Of a DNA stretch of 11,746 nucleotides, positions 1 to 6,942 are shown piece after piece. Made by a program: the position numbers and the translations under genes. Positions within the stretch are counted from its first letter, which is position 1. The number at the start of each line of letters is the position of its first letter. The stretch is from contig PWGJ01000108.1 in assembly GCA_003554445.1 (NCBI GenBank), positions 1-11,746 on the forward strand, read 5' to 3'. This stretch comes from Candidatus Nealsoniibacteriota bacterium. GTDB lineage: Bacteria > Patescibacteriota > Minisyncoccia > Minisyncoccales > PWPS01. A model generated the notes under the pieces. The model had not been told where the DNA came from. It ran no database searches and saw only the letters and a list, made by a program, of their open reading frames with translations.

Positions 1-477
1 AAGATCTCCGAAGCGGGTGGAGCACCGGAGATGATGGGAGTCGGAAATCCTTTTTATAAAGAAAAATTAATAAATGAGGGAGGTCTTTTGGGAGCTGAGC
101 TTTCCGGACACATCATGCACAAAGACAATTACTGTATCGATGACGGACTCTTTATCGCAATAAAGCTGATTAGTTATCTGGGCAAGCGAGACAAAAAATT
201 ATCCGACCTGGTAGAACCTCTAAAAGTTTATCACCAAAGTGAAGAGATAAACATGCAGGTTGACGATAAAGAAAAAGCCCTGGAAAAAGCGAGAGAGGCC
301 TTCCCCGAGGGCGTTAGCTTTGATCTTGATGGCGTTTATATAGATTTTGAGAATTGGTGGTTCAACCTCAGAAAATCGAATACGGAAGATTTGGTCAGAC
401 TCAGAATCGAGGCAGATTCGGAAGATCTTTTAAAAGAAAAGACGGAAGAATTGGTCTCCATAATAAAAGAGTGCTAA
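1..477 (+). CDS. Phosphomannomutase/phosphoglucomutase, C-terminal part (5' end outside window)
   Basis: This frame is open from base 1, so only the last ~158 codons are present. The alpha-D-phosphohexomutase family interconverts hexose 1- and 6-phosphates in the cytoplasm, supplying sugar nucleotides. Visible signatures are the sugar-binding loop GAELSGH (bases 91-111), followed by a DNYCIDDGL segment typical of domain 3. Near the end is the phosphate-binding loop of domain 4, RKSNTED (370-390), followed by LVRLRIEA. The common form of that loop in ManB-type enzymes is RxSNTEP, so the usual Pro is Asp here. The ATG at base 31 is internal, not the start, because the family-like sequence continues upstream of it. 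The gene ends with TAA six bases from the trpS stop on the other strand, with no terminator hairpin between them. Whether mannose or glucose phosphate is preferred cannot be read from this part. Confidence 0.88.
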   Translation, partial: KISEAGGAPEMMGVGNPFYKEKLINEGGLLGAELSGHIMHKDNYCIDDGLFIAIKLISYLGKRDKKLSDLVEPLKVYHQSEEINMQVDDKEKALEKAREAFPEGVSFDLDGVYIDFENWWFNLRKSNTEDLVRLRIEADSEDLLKEKTEELVSIIKEC

Positions 478-483
478 AAGAAG

Positions 484-1467
484 TTAGTTGATAAGCCCCA
501 TATTTCTCCTCACTTCTACTATTTTTGAGGAAGCGTATGAATTGGCTTTTCTGTTTCCTTGTGAAAGTATCTCTTCAACATAAACTTCTCTTCTCGACTC
601 CAATTCAGCTCTTTTTTTTCTAAAGGGATCCAATGACTGTATCAGTAGTTCGGCTAATTTTTCTTTGAATTGCTTGTAACTGTCTCCTTCCAGCTCTTTT
701 TCTGATTCTTCTATTGTTTGATCCTTGAACTGGCTGTATATAACCAAGAGATTGGATATGGCCGGTTTTTTCTTTTGGTCGTATTTTATCTTTTTACCGG
801 TATCCGTAACTGCTGACATAATTTTATCTTCTATGGTTTCAGGGTCATCAAAAAGAGAGATTGCATTTCCCTTTCTTCCCGATTTTGACATTTTGTTCTT
901 TGGATTTTTAAGGCTCATTATCCTCGAACTGTCTTCTTTGAGTTTTGATTTCGGCAACTTGAAGGTTTTTCCGAATTTTTTATTGAATTTTTTTGCAATA
1001 TCTCTAGCCAATTCTATATGTTGAACCTGGTCTTCCCCTACCGGAACCAGATCGGTGTCATAAAGAAGTATGTCAGCGGCTTGTAAAACAGGGTAGTTCA
1101 AAAGGCCTGCATTGGATCTTTTCTTTTTTCGATCTGACTTTTCTTTGTACTGAGTCATTCTTTCCAGTTCACCTATGGGTGTTATGGTATTCAAGTACCA
1201 GCAAAGTTCAGTATGCTCCTTTACTTCCGATTGGATGAATATGGTTGATCTCTCCGGATCGATACCGGCTGCCAGATAAACGATAGCGGTATTTATAATT
1301 TTATCCCTCAAATCTTCCGGATCATATTCTGAAGTCAGAGCATGAAGATCAACTATGGAAAATATACATCCATGTTCTTTTTGAAGCTTCTTCCATTGCT
1401 TTATAGCTCCAAGGTAATTTCCTATATGAAGTTCTCCTGTTGGTTGGACTCCACTAAATATTCGCAT
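484..1467 (-). CDS. trpS: Tryptophanyl-tRNA synthetase
   Basis: This cytoplasmic class I aminoacyl-tRNA synthetase charges tRNA-Trp. At 327 residues it has the usual bacterial TrpS length. The HIGH-type signature appears as PTGELHIGNYLGA (residues ~9-21), GEDQVQH of the Trp/ATP site around residue 143, and the KMSKS loop as NKMSKSGRKG (~192-201). The ATG at 1467 fits the family N-terminus (MRIFSGVQPTG), so this start is secure. No Shine-Dalgarno sequence precedes it. A perfect TATAAT with an upstream TG lies 24 bases before the start, overlapping the end of the upstream RNase J gene. trpS can therefore be expressed alone or by read-through. It ends tail to tail with the phosphohexomutase gene. 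Confidence 0.97.
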   Translation of the reverse strand: MRIFSGVQPTGELHIGNYLGAIKQWKKLQKEHGCIFSIVDLHALTSEYDPEDLRDKIINTAIVYLAAGIDPERSTIFIQSEVKEHTELCWYLNTITPIGELERMTQYKEKSDRKKKRSNAGLLNYPVLQAADILLYDTDLVPVGEDQVQHIELARDIAKKFNKKFGKTFKLPKSKLKEDSSRIMSLKNPKNKMSKSGRKGNAISLFDDPETIEDKIMSAVTDTGKKIKYDQKKKPAISNLLVIYSQFKDQTIEESEKELEGDSYKQFKEKLAELLIQSLDPFRKKRAELESRREVYVEEILSQGNRKANSYASSKIVEVRRNMGLIN

Positions 1468-1491
1468 AAAATTAGATTTGATTACTTCTTA

Positions 1492-1500
1492 ATTATACCA
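1492..1500 (-). promoter_or_regulatory. Extended -10 promoter of trpS
   Basis: On the minus strand the sequence reads TGGTATAAT, a perfect -10 hexamer with the TGn extension. No good -35 box is seen at the proper distance, as is usual for extended -10 promoters. Transcription would begin near 1485, giving a leader of about 18 bases. It lies between the RNase J stop codon and the trpS start. Confidence 0.6.
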
Positions 1501-1502
1501 TA

Positions 1503-3173
1503 TTAGACTTCTATTACTACCGGCAGAACAATCGGTCGACGTCTCGTTTTGGAATAGAGAAAATCTTCTATCTTTTGCTCCATCTCTTTTTTAATTTTTT
1601 TCGAGTTAGCGGTCTTTCTGGATCTTGAAGCCTCTTTTATAATCTCTCTTGTTTTCTTTCTCGTTTCTGCAAGCAAATCTTGTGACTCTCTGAGATAGAC
1701 GAAACCTCTGGAGATAATGTCCGGAGAATTTTTTAATTTTTTAGTCTTTTTGTCGAGAACCACTATTACTACGAATATTCCACTTTCAGCCAATTCTTTT
1801 CGGTCGTAAAGAACAACTCCACCGACATCTCCGACTCCGGAACCGTCAACCATAACCGGTTTGGTGTTTATCTGTTCGTCGGTTTTATAAACTTTTTGAG
1901 GAGTCAGTTCGACCGGTTCACCGTTTTCTATTATAACCGTTTTTTCCGGAACACCGGTTTTATCGGCTATCTTTTTGTGACGAACCAGCATTGAATATTG
2001 TCCGTGTATCGGAATCAGATAATTCGGCTTCATCAACTTAATCATCTCTTCTATCTCTTCACTTTGAGCGTGTCCCTTGGCGTGTATATCCATCATTTTG
2101 TAATGGTAAACATCAGCTCCTTGTCTTAAGATATCGTCTCTTAAGTTTTGAACGGACCTTTCATTTCCGGGAATAACTGAAGAAGAAAATACTACCGTAT
2201 CTCTCTCTCGCAATTCGAAAAATCTATGCTGACCTTGTGTAATTCTCATAAGTGCCGCTCGTTCTTCTCCTTGCGCTCCGGTACAGATTATGGTTGTTTT
2301 ATTGTCGGGTAAGCTGTCGGCATTTTTTCTTTCTACCAAAGTTCCTTTTGAAAAACTTATCAAGCCCAAATTACGAGCCAACTCGACATTGGTTTTCATT
2401 CCATAACCTTCTATTACAACTTTTCTACCGTATTTTTCGGACAGTTCTATTATATCCTGAACTCTGTTTATCAAAGAGGAGAAGGTAGCGGTAATGATTC
2501 TTCCTTTTGCATTTTGGAAAATCTCCTCCATGTTTTCAGAAATCGTCTTTTCCGAAAGAGAGCTTCCTTCTATCTCCGCCCCGGTAGAATCAGAGAGCAT
2601 TAAATGAACTCCTCTTTCTGAAAATTCTTTCAGTTTTTTAAAATCCGTGGAAGGACCGTTTTGAGGAGTTTTGTCGAACTTGAAGTCGGAAGTATGCAGT
2701 ATATTCCCGACGGGAGTTTCGATGAAAAGTCCTAAATTTTGTGGTATGTTGTGGTTTTGATGAAAAAACTCAACTTTGAATGGTCCCAATTTGATTATTG
2801 AACCGTCTTCTACGGCTGTCTTATTCAATTTGGGTTGACTGGGAAAGTCATCTTGGCGTTGCTCTATGATACCCATCGTAAGGGGTGATCCGTAGAGAGC
2901 GGGGTTTCCCAATTTATTCATAAAATAGGGAACGGCGCCGATATGATCATAATGACCGTGAGTAAATACGACACCCAAAATATCTTCTTTTCTTCCTTTC
3001 AGATAAGATATATTGGGAATTATGTAATCAACACCGGGACTGTCGTCTTCGGGAAAATTAAGCCCCATATCGATTATTAAAATCTGCCCTTCGTATTCCA
3101 GAAGAGTCATATTTTTTCCGACCTCTCCCAATCCTCCGAGAGGTACGACTTTCCCTTTTTCGTTCTTAGACAT
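1503..3173 (-). CDS. rnj: Ribonuclease J (metallo-beta-lactamase / beta-CASP nuclease)
   Basis: RNase J is a cytoplasmic 5'-3' exoribonuclease and endonuclease in mRNA decay and rRNA maturation. The 556-residue product matches the usual length of ~555. The N-terminus has GGLGEVGKNM (residues 13-22), then the metal-binding HxHxDH as HGHYDH (72-77), H141 and the SDFKFD aspartate (D163). The beta-CASP region includes HAKGHA (364-369), where many RNase J proteins have HVSGHA, and the last metal ligand H390 in IPIHGQY (most often HGEY). Both variants keep the metal-binding histidines, so activity is expected. About 120 C-terminal residues form the RNase J-specific domain. The ATG at 3173 gives the family N-terminus. 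It has no Shine-Dalgarno sequence, and I see no convincing promoter in the 92 bases up to the tRNA-Leu gene, so co-transcription with tRNA-Leu is likely. Confidence 0.96.
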   Translation of the reverse strand: MSKNEKGKVVPLGGLGEVGKNMTLLEYEGQILIIDMGLNFPEDDSPGVDYIIPNISYLKGRKEDILGVVFTHGHYDHIGAVPYFMNKLGNPALYGSPLTMGIIEQRQDDFPSQPKLNKTAVEDGSIIKLGPFKVEFFHQNHNIPQNLGLFIETPVGNILHTSDFKFDKTPQNGPSTDFKKLKEFSERGVHLMLSDSTGAEIEGSSLSEKTISENMEEIFQNAKGRIITATFSSLINRVQDIIELSEKYGRKVVIEGYGMKTNVELARNLGLISFSKGTLVERKNADSLPDNKTTIICTGAQGEERAALMRITQGQHRFFELRERDTVVFSSSVIPGNERSVQNLRDDILRQGADVYHYKMMDIHAKGHAQSEEIEEMIKLMKPNYLIPIHGQYSMLVRHKKIADKTGVPEKTVIIENGEPVELTPQKVYKTDEQINTKPVMVDGSGVGDVGGVVLYDRKELAESGIFVVIVVLDKKTKKLKNSPDIISRGFVYLRESQDLLAETRKKTREIIKEASRSRKTANSKKIKKEMEQKIEDFLYSKTRRRPIVLPVVIEV

Positions 3174-3210
3174 AAATCATTAAACAAAAACTTTCGTTTC
3201 CGCTTTTATT

Positions 3211-3241
3211 AAGATGAGCTTTTAGTTCAACTCATCATCTT
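3211..3241 (-). other. Inverted repeat between tRNA-Leu and rnj
   Basis: AAGATGA and TCATCTT can pair across a 17-base interval, and an alternative pairing GATGAG/CTCATC is nested in it. The structure begins 25 bases after the tRNA 3' end. It lacks the T-run of an intrinsic terminator on the minus strand, so read-through into rnj is not excluded. It may be only a spacer hairpin. Confidence 0.35.
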
Positions 3242-3265
3242 GTAATTAAAGAGTTTATCTCTTTG

Positions 3266-3349
3266 TGCCCAGAGTGGGATTCGAACCCACAAGCCCGTAA
3301 GGGCACTAGTCCCTGAAACTAGCGCGTCTGCCGGTTCCGCCATCTGGGC
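3266..3349 (-). tRNA. tRNA-Leu (anticodon CAG)
   Basis: The minus strand folds as an 84-base class II tRNA. The 7-bp acceptor GCCCAGA/TCTGGGC has discriminator A at 3266. The anticodon stem CTAGT/ACTAG has loop TTCAGGG, giving anticodon CAG. A long variable arm GCCC-TTAC-GGGC follows, then a T-arm GTGGG-TTCGAAT-CCCAC. The long variable arm and A73 agree with tRNA-Leu reading CUG. The 3' CCA is not encoded (the next bases are CAA), so CCA must be added enzymatically. The 5' end is only five bases from the stop codon of the upstream isomerase gene, suggesting that the tRNA is cut out of a longer transcript. Confidence 0.97.
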
Positions 3350-3354
3350 TGAGT

Positions 3355-3927
3355 TTAATTTACCTTGAGAAACTCTAAATCTTCGGGAAGCTTCTTTTCG
3401 GGTTTTTCTTTTCTTATTTCGGGAAGCTCTTTATAATTCGGATTTTTAATCCATCCCTTTTTGGTGTAAAAATATCCGGCCCCTTCTTTTTCCATAACCG
3501 GGTCGTATATCGAATCAAATTCGGGAGATACCCAATTGGCCATCTTAAGCTTGTCCGGACCCGGATTTATCGTTACGTGACCGTATCCGGCGGGGATTAT
3601 GGCTACTTCTCCCGGATTGGTCTCTATGGCGACAATGTCGCTGAGATCTCTGTTTTGTAAAAGGTATATCGCTTTTCCTTCCAAAACTTGGTAGACTTCT
3701 CCGTAATCTCCGGGATGGTAATGCCCTTTTGTTTTTGGGTATTCTTTACCGAACATCTTAAAAGGCATCTCCGTAATGTCGTATCGTAATCCGTTTTTTT
3801 CTTCAACTCCTCTGTACATGTAATAGGCGTCGAAGTCTTTTGTCGATTTTAACCACTCCTTGTCGTAAATGACATCTTCCATGTCACTTACTTTTCTTAT
3901 ATCGGGATCTTTTAATTGTTTTTCCAT
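3355..3927 (-). CDS. Cupin-type (archaeal-type) glucose-6-phosphate isomerase
   Basis: The product matches the cupin phosphoglucose isomerase family (PF06560), a metal enzyme converting glucose 6-phosphate and fructose 6-phosphate in glycolysis/gluconeogenesis. It is unrelated to the common SIS-fold Pgi. Numbered from the ATG at 3927 (190 residues), the metal-binding set is H69, H71, E77 and H117, in TKGHYHPGDYGEVYQVLEG and IPAGYGHVTINPG. This corresponds to the His/His/Glu/His set known in Pyrococcus PGI, with the first Glu one residue closer. A TTG at 3951 would add eight residues, but neither start has a Shine-Dalgarno sequence, and the ATG gives a smaller overlap with the upstream binding-protein gene (16 versus 40 bases). 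The overlap indicates co-transcription. The family is best known from archaea, with scattered bacterial members. Confidence 0.88.
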   Translation of the reverse strand: MEKQLKDPDIRKVSDMEDVIYDKEWLKSTKDFDAYYMYRGVEEKNGLRYDITEMPFKMFGKEYPKTKGHYHPGDYGEVYQVLEGKAIYLLQNRDLSDIVAIETNPGEVAIIPAGYGHVTINPGPDKLKMANWVSPEFDSIYDPVMEKEGAGYFYTKKGWIKNPNYKELPEIRKEKPEKKLPEDLEFLKVN

Positions 3928-5870
3928 ATTCTGGTTGTGTTTATATACCAATTATTTATATTTTTAAACCTTTGTGAAGAGTTTACTATGCGACCTCCTT
4001 CGATTCCTTGCACATCATCGGAGACCATATGAATGTAGTGAGGCGAATATAAAAATATTGCCGGTTTATCTTCCAGAAGTTTGTTTTGAAATTTATCCAA
4101 AGCTTCGTTTCTTTCATCTTCTTCGGATAGAGTTATTGCGTCGGTTAGCATTTGATCCACTTCCGAATTTTCATAGTTGGTGAAGTTGAGTCCAGGGGAT
4201 TCCGTTTGAGAAGAGTGCCACCATCTGAACGGATCGGGCATTGACTCCATACTTATACCGAAAAGAAAGCTGTCGTAATCTTTTTCTTCTATGACTTGAG
4301 CTTGAATTGACTGATGATCCACCTTTTCTGCAACTACTGCTATTCCCAAATCTTTCCACTGATCTTCGAGCTCTTCGACAACCTTTGCCAGTAGGGGGTG
4401 ATTTATAGTGGTTATTCGGACCGTCAATTGTTCTCTTTCTTCCGGAATCGGTCCTCCGCAAAGTTCGTTGAGCTTAGATTGAGTTGATCCCGCCACTATT
4501 CCGGTAGGATTTTCAAAGCCGTGAGGGTCCAGTATATCTTCCCTAAAAAAGTCTTGAAATCTATTGACCGCATCCTCGGTATCTTGGTCGAAGTAGCCGG
4601 TCACTTCACCCTCGGGAAAAAGAAAATCATGTTCTTCGGTTAGATCTATTAAACAGCGCTGCAATTGTCTGACTTCTTCTCCTTGGTCATCTTGACTTAT
4701 TCGTTCGGTAAACTCAAACGAAGTCTCTTCCCTGGTTACTATTTCAAGCTTTCCTTCATCACTCAATTCATAACCTTCTTCCTTAAATAGAGAGAGTGCT
4801 TCTTCTCTGTCGAGTTCATAATCGACTTCCGGTTCCGGAAGACCGTAAAAGTCGGGGATTATCGGAGAATTGACTCGATTTACATTATCGATTGAATCTA
4901 ATATTGATTCTTTATCGGTTGCCATTCTTAGAGCTTTTCTTGTTTCTTCATTAAATCTTTCCAAATTGAAAAATAGAGCGAAATAGCGGGGTAGCCTGTA
5001 TTTATAACTTGAAAATGAGGAGTTAACTTCATTTTTAATGCTCGGAAGTGCAAATCCGTCCAACTCGTCTCTGTTTTCAAGCAACTCTCTCTCGCTATCG
5101 AAAAATTTAAAATTCAAATTTTCTATATAGGCTTCTTTTTCGAAATAGTGCGGATTTCTGACGAGTTTTACCCCTTTTTTATTCTCTTCTTGAATTATCT
5201 GATCCACTTTGTATGCTCCGGAGCTTACCGGGTCCAGATTGTATTCTGAAAACTGAAAATCATCTGAGTCCACTTCACTCCAAAGATGTTCGGGTATCGG
5301 TTTGAGAGTTAGCTTTTCAATGAAAAGAGGAGAAGAATTTTCTAAAAATAAATTTAATTCCTTTTCCGACACTCTTTCTGTTCTTACTCCCTCCCAGCTT
5401 ATTCTTAGTGGACTTTGAATATTTCTGTTTTGAATTTTTTCAATTGTAAATATTACGTCATCTGCAGTAATTTTTTCTCCGTCCGACCAGTAAATATCCT
5501 CCCTTAAAATTATATTGAATTCACGGTTGTCTTCCGTTTCTATCGACTCAGCCAAGTAGGGGGTCGGTTTATTTTCTTCATCGTATCTCATTAGGCCGGC
5601 ATAAATAATTTCGGTTAGGTCCTTGTCGGCTTCTGATTTCTGACTGTAAACGGGATTTAAGAATCGGGGAGCCCCCAAAAGTCCTTCGGTGTAAGCTCCA
5701 CCCTTTGCCGGGCCTACTTCGGTATTTCGATAATAGACGAAAGAAGAAACGGATAAAATTATAAAAAACAAAAGTAGACCGACTATCAATGTCAGCTGTT
5801 TCTTGTCAGTCGTTTTGAGAAATTCTTTAAAAGCTCCCTTAAAAGAGCCTATTTTTGATTTGAGATTCAT
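3912..5870 (-). CDS. Membrane-anchored family 5 solute-binding protein with inserted peptidoglycan-binding-like domain
   Basis: This 652-residue protein is of the DppA/OppA type (SBP_bac_5, PF00496), the extracytoplasmic receptor of ABC importers for peptides or similar ligands. Residues 1-24 are basic and cytoplasmic. Residues ~25-47 form one hydrophobic helix with no lipobox cysteine, so an uncleaved N-terminal anchor is likely. Family features follow: the LNPVYSQ start of the mature domain, YAGLMRYDE (~90-98), DIYWSDGEKITADDV (125-139), SSGAYKVD (217-223) and the late NYENSEVDQML (565-575). Residues ~395-472 do not belong to this fold. They read as a PG_binding_1-like module (GEEVRQLQRCL, GEVTGYFDQDTEDAVNRFQ, then a C-terminal STQSKLNELC), with Cys406 and Cys471 placed to form a disulfide. 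The ATG directly abuts the secG stop codon (TAG-ATG), implying translational coupling. No permease or ATPase gene is in the window, so the ligand is unknown. Confidence 0.88.
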   Translation of the reverse strand: MNLKSKIGSFKGAFKEFLKTTDKKQLTLIVGLLLFFIILSVSSFVYYRNTEVGPAKGGAYTEGLLGAPRFLNPVYSQKSEADKDLTEIIYAGLMRYDEENKPTPYLAESIETEDNREFNIILREDIYWSDGEKITADDVIFTIEKIQNRNIQSPLRISWEGVRTERVSEKELNLFLENSSPLFIEKLTLKPIPEHLWSEVDSDDFQFSEYNLDPVSSGAYKVDQIIQEENKKGVKLVRNPHYFEKEAYIENLNFKFFDSERELLENRDELDGFALPSIKNEVNSSFSSYKYRLPRYFALFFNLERFNEETRKALRMATDKESILDSIDNVNRVNSPIIPDFYGLPEPEVDYELDREEALSLFKEEGYELSDEGKLEIVTREETSFEFTERISQDDQGEEVRQLQRCLIDLTEEHDFLFPEGEVTGYFDQDTEDAVNRFQDFFREDILDPHGFENPTGIVAGSTQSKLNELCGGPIPEEREQLTVRITTINHPLLAKVVEELEDQWKDLGIAVVAEKVDHQSIQAQVIEEKDYDSFLFGISMESMPDPFRWWHSSQTESPGLNFTNYENSEVDQMLTDAITLSEEDERNEALDKFQNKLLEDKPAIFLYSPHYIHMVSDDVQGIEGGRIVNSSQRFKNINNWYINTTRIWKNN

Positions 5871-6092
5871 CTATACTAACAAATTAAGAATCGCCAAGCC
5901 GATAAAGAGAATTCCGAAAACTATGGTTAAGGTAAAGAGATGTTTTTCCGGACCTCTTCTGGTAGTTGAAAATTCTCCGGATTGACCGAAGGATCCTCCC
6001 ATTGCCGCTTTTCCTTGCTGTAAAAGAATTACGGTGATAAGAATCGCGGCTACAATTATTTGCGCGTAGGGTAAAAATTGTTGAATTTGCAT
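5871..6092 (-). CDS. secG: Preprotein translocase subunit SecG
   Basis: SecG is the small accessory subunit of the SecYEG export channel in the cytoplasmic membrane. The 73-residue length is normal for the family. It has two hydrophobic helices (about residues 9-26 and 52-72) separated by a polar loop. The family hallmark LLQQGKAAMGGSFG lies at residues 23-36. The ATG at 6092 is four bases after the upstream stop and lacks a Shine-Dalgarno sequence. The stop codon TAG touches the ATG of the solute-binding protein gene, so the two are certainly co-transcribed and probably translationally coupled. Confidence 0.93.
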   Translation of the reverse strand: MQIQQFLPYAQIIVAAILITVILLQQGKAAMGGSFGQSGEFSTTRRGPEKHLFTLTIVFGILFIGLAILNLLV

Positions 6093-6096
6093 AATT

Positions 6097-6438
6097 TTAT
6101 TCTAAAAGTGAAGACAATACTAGGTTAACTAACCATAATAATACTACAAAACCTGCCAAAGGCCAAAAGCCCTCAAAAACAAGCTCATAAAAAGCTAAAT
6201 TCAGGAAGTAAACTATGGCGATGTTGATTATAAAAGAAAAAAGACCGAGTGTCAATATCTGTAAAGGGAGGGTGATTATCTTTAAGATCGGTTTTATGAA
6301 AAAGTTCAAAAATCCCAATATCGAACCGGCGAGAATGATCGTTTCCAAATCACCTTCAAAATAAACTCCGGGTAAAAACAATTGAGCTAACCTCAAAGTG
6401 ATTATACCTGCTAAGAGTTGTCCAATGAATTTAATCAT
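6097..6438 (-). CDS. PF04020-type small membrane protein (phage holin 4 / YvlD-like)
   Basis: This 113-residue, very hydrophobic protein has about four membrane helices (residues ~4-24, 32-48, 55-80 and 90-112). The pattern GSILGFLNFFIKPILKIITLPLQILTLGLFSF around residues 38-69, with its NxxxKPILKIITLPL core, is typical of PF04020, a family annotated as mycobacteriophage holin 4 or YvlD. These are ordinary chromosomal membrane proteins of unknown function, and there is no phage context here. The ATG at 6438 is probably the first codon of a minus-strand operon with secG (four-base gap) and the binding protein. A -10 box TACAAT ends seven bases upstream, which would make the mRNA leaderless or nearly so. 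Confidence 0.8.
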   Translation of the reverse strand: MIKFIGQLLAGIITLRLAQLFLPGVYFEGDLETIILAGSILGFLNFFIKPILKIITLPLQILTLGLFSFIINIAIVYFLNLAFYELVFEGFWPLAGFVVLLWLVNLVLSSLLE

Positions 6439-6445
6439 TTTAATA

Positions 6446-6473
6446 ATTGTATCATATTAATTGATAGTGACAA
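6446..6473 (-). promoter_or_regulatory. Promoter of the minus-strand membrane/secG operon
   Basis: On the minus strand, TTGTCA (6473-6468) and TACAAT (6451-6446) are each one mismatch from consensus and are separated by 16 bp. The expected start of transcription, near 6439, coincides with the ATG at 6438. The promoter is divergent from the groESL promoter about 40 bp away. Confidence 0.55.
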
Positions 6474-6509
6474 ACAAAAAGCTCTACAATTAACGGTAAA
6501 AAGAAAGCC

Positions 6510-6538
6510 TTGACAAAGAAAAATTGATGAATAATAAT
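6510..6538 (+). promoter_or_regulatory. groESL promoter
   Basis: A perfect -35 TTGACA (6510-6515), 17 bp, then AATAAT (6533-6538, one mismatch from TATAAT) form a housekeeping sigma-type promoter. The predicted transcription start, around 6545, falls inside the CIRCE element. This is the usual arrangement for HrcA repression of groESL. Confidence 0.75.
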
Positions 6539-6543
6539 GTTGT

Positions 6544-6570
6544 TAGCACTCAGAAGCAAGCTCTGCTAAA
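6544..6570 (+). promoter_or_regulatory. CIRCE operator (HrcA-binding site), right arm degenerate
   Basis: The left arm TTAGCACTC (6544-6552) matches the CIRCE consensus at all nine positions. After the canonical 9-base spacer, the right arm is CTCTGCTAA (6562-6570), matching GAGTGCTAA at six of nine. Its place just downstream of the -10 box and upstream of groES is the classical HrcA heat-shock control position. hrcA itself is not in this window. Confidence 0.8.
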
Positions 6571-6602
6571 AGGTCGTCATTATAAAGTTAAAGAATAAAA
6601 AT

Positions 6603-6896
6603 ATGAAGTTAAAACCACTTGCAGACAATATAGTTATAAAACCACAAAAGAAAGAAGAAAAAACGGAAAGCGGTATACTTCTCCCCGATTCAGCCGGAGA
6701 GAGTAAGCCGGAAAGAGGAGAAGTTGTTGCTGTCGGACCTGGAAAGAGAGATGAAAAAGGAGACAGAATTGAACCGGAAGTAAGCAAAGGAGACGAAGTT
6801 ATTTTTACAAAATACGGTCCGAATGAAATAAAGATCGATGATGAAGAATATCTGATCGCCAAAGAAGAAGACATTTTAGCTATCGTAGAAAATTAA
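6603..6896 (+). CDS. groES: Co-chaperonin GroES (Hsp10)
   Basis: GroES forms the heptameric lid of the GroEL folding chamber in the cytoplasm. The 97-residue length is standard. The N-terminus KLKPLADNIVIKP, the mobile loop EKTESGILLPDSAG (residues ~19-32) that docks onto GroEL, and GEVVAVGPGKR (39-49) are all recognisable. The C-terminal YLIAKEEDILAIVEN is also typical. The ATG at 6603 gives the expected start but has no Shine-Dalgarno sequence. The gene is first in a two-gene operon with groEL (46-base gap), behind a good promoter and a CIRCE operator. Confidence 0.98.
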   Translation: MKLKPLADNIVIKPQKKEEKTESGILLPDSAGESKPERGEVVAVGPGKRDEKGDRIEPEVSKGDEVIFTKYGPNEIKIDDEEYLIAKEEDILAIVEN

Positions 6897-6897
6897 T

Positions 6898-6937
6898 AAA
6901 CCTTTTACGAAGAGTTTACGCTCGAACTAAAAGGTTT
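6898..6937 (+). promoter_or_regulatory. Inverted repeat covering the groEL ribosome-binding region
   Basis: AAACCTTTT (6898-6906) and AAAAGGTTT (6929-6937) are perfect 9-bp complements around a 22-base loop. The right arm contains AAAAGG, the only Shine-Dalgarno-like sequence near a start in this window, ending eight bases before the groEL ATG at 6943. Pairing would hide it. No T-run and little GC argue against a terminator. Confidence 0.5.
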
Positions 6938-6942
6938 TGTAT

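Noticed and set aside
725..1024. 99-residue plus-strand open frame inside trpS
   Set aside because: It is antisense to a complete, motif-verified trpS gene.
6097..6438. Phage holin, suggesting a prophage
   Set aside because: PF04020 members are widespread chromosomal membrane proteins, and the neighbours here are secG and groESL with no phage genes.
6566..6874. 102-residue minus-strand open frame over groES
   Set aside because: It is low-complexity, antisense to an unmistakable groES, and crosses its operator.
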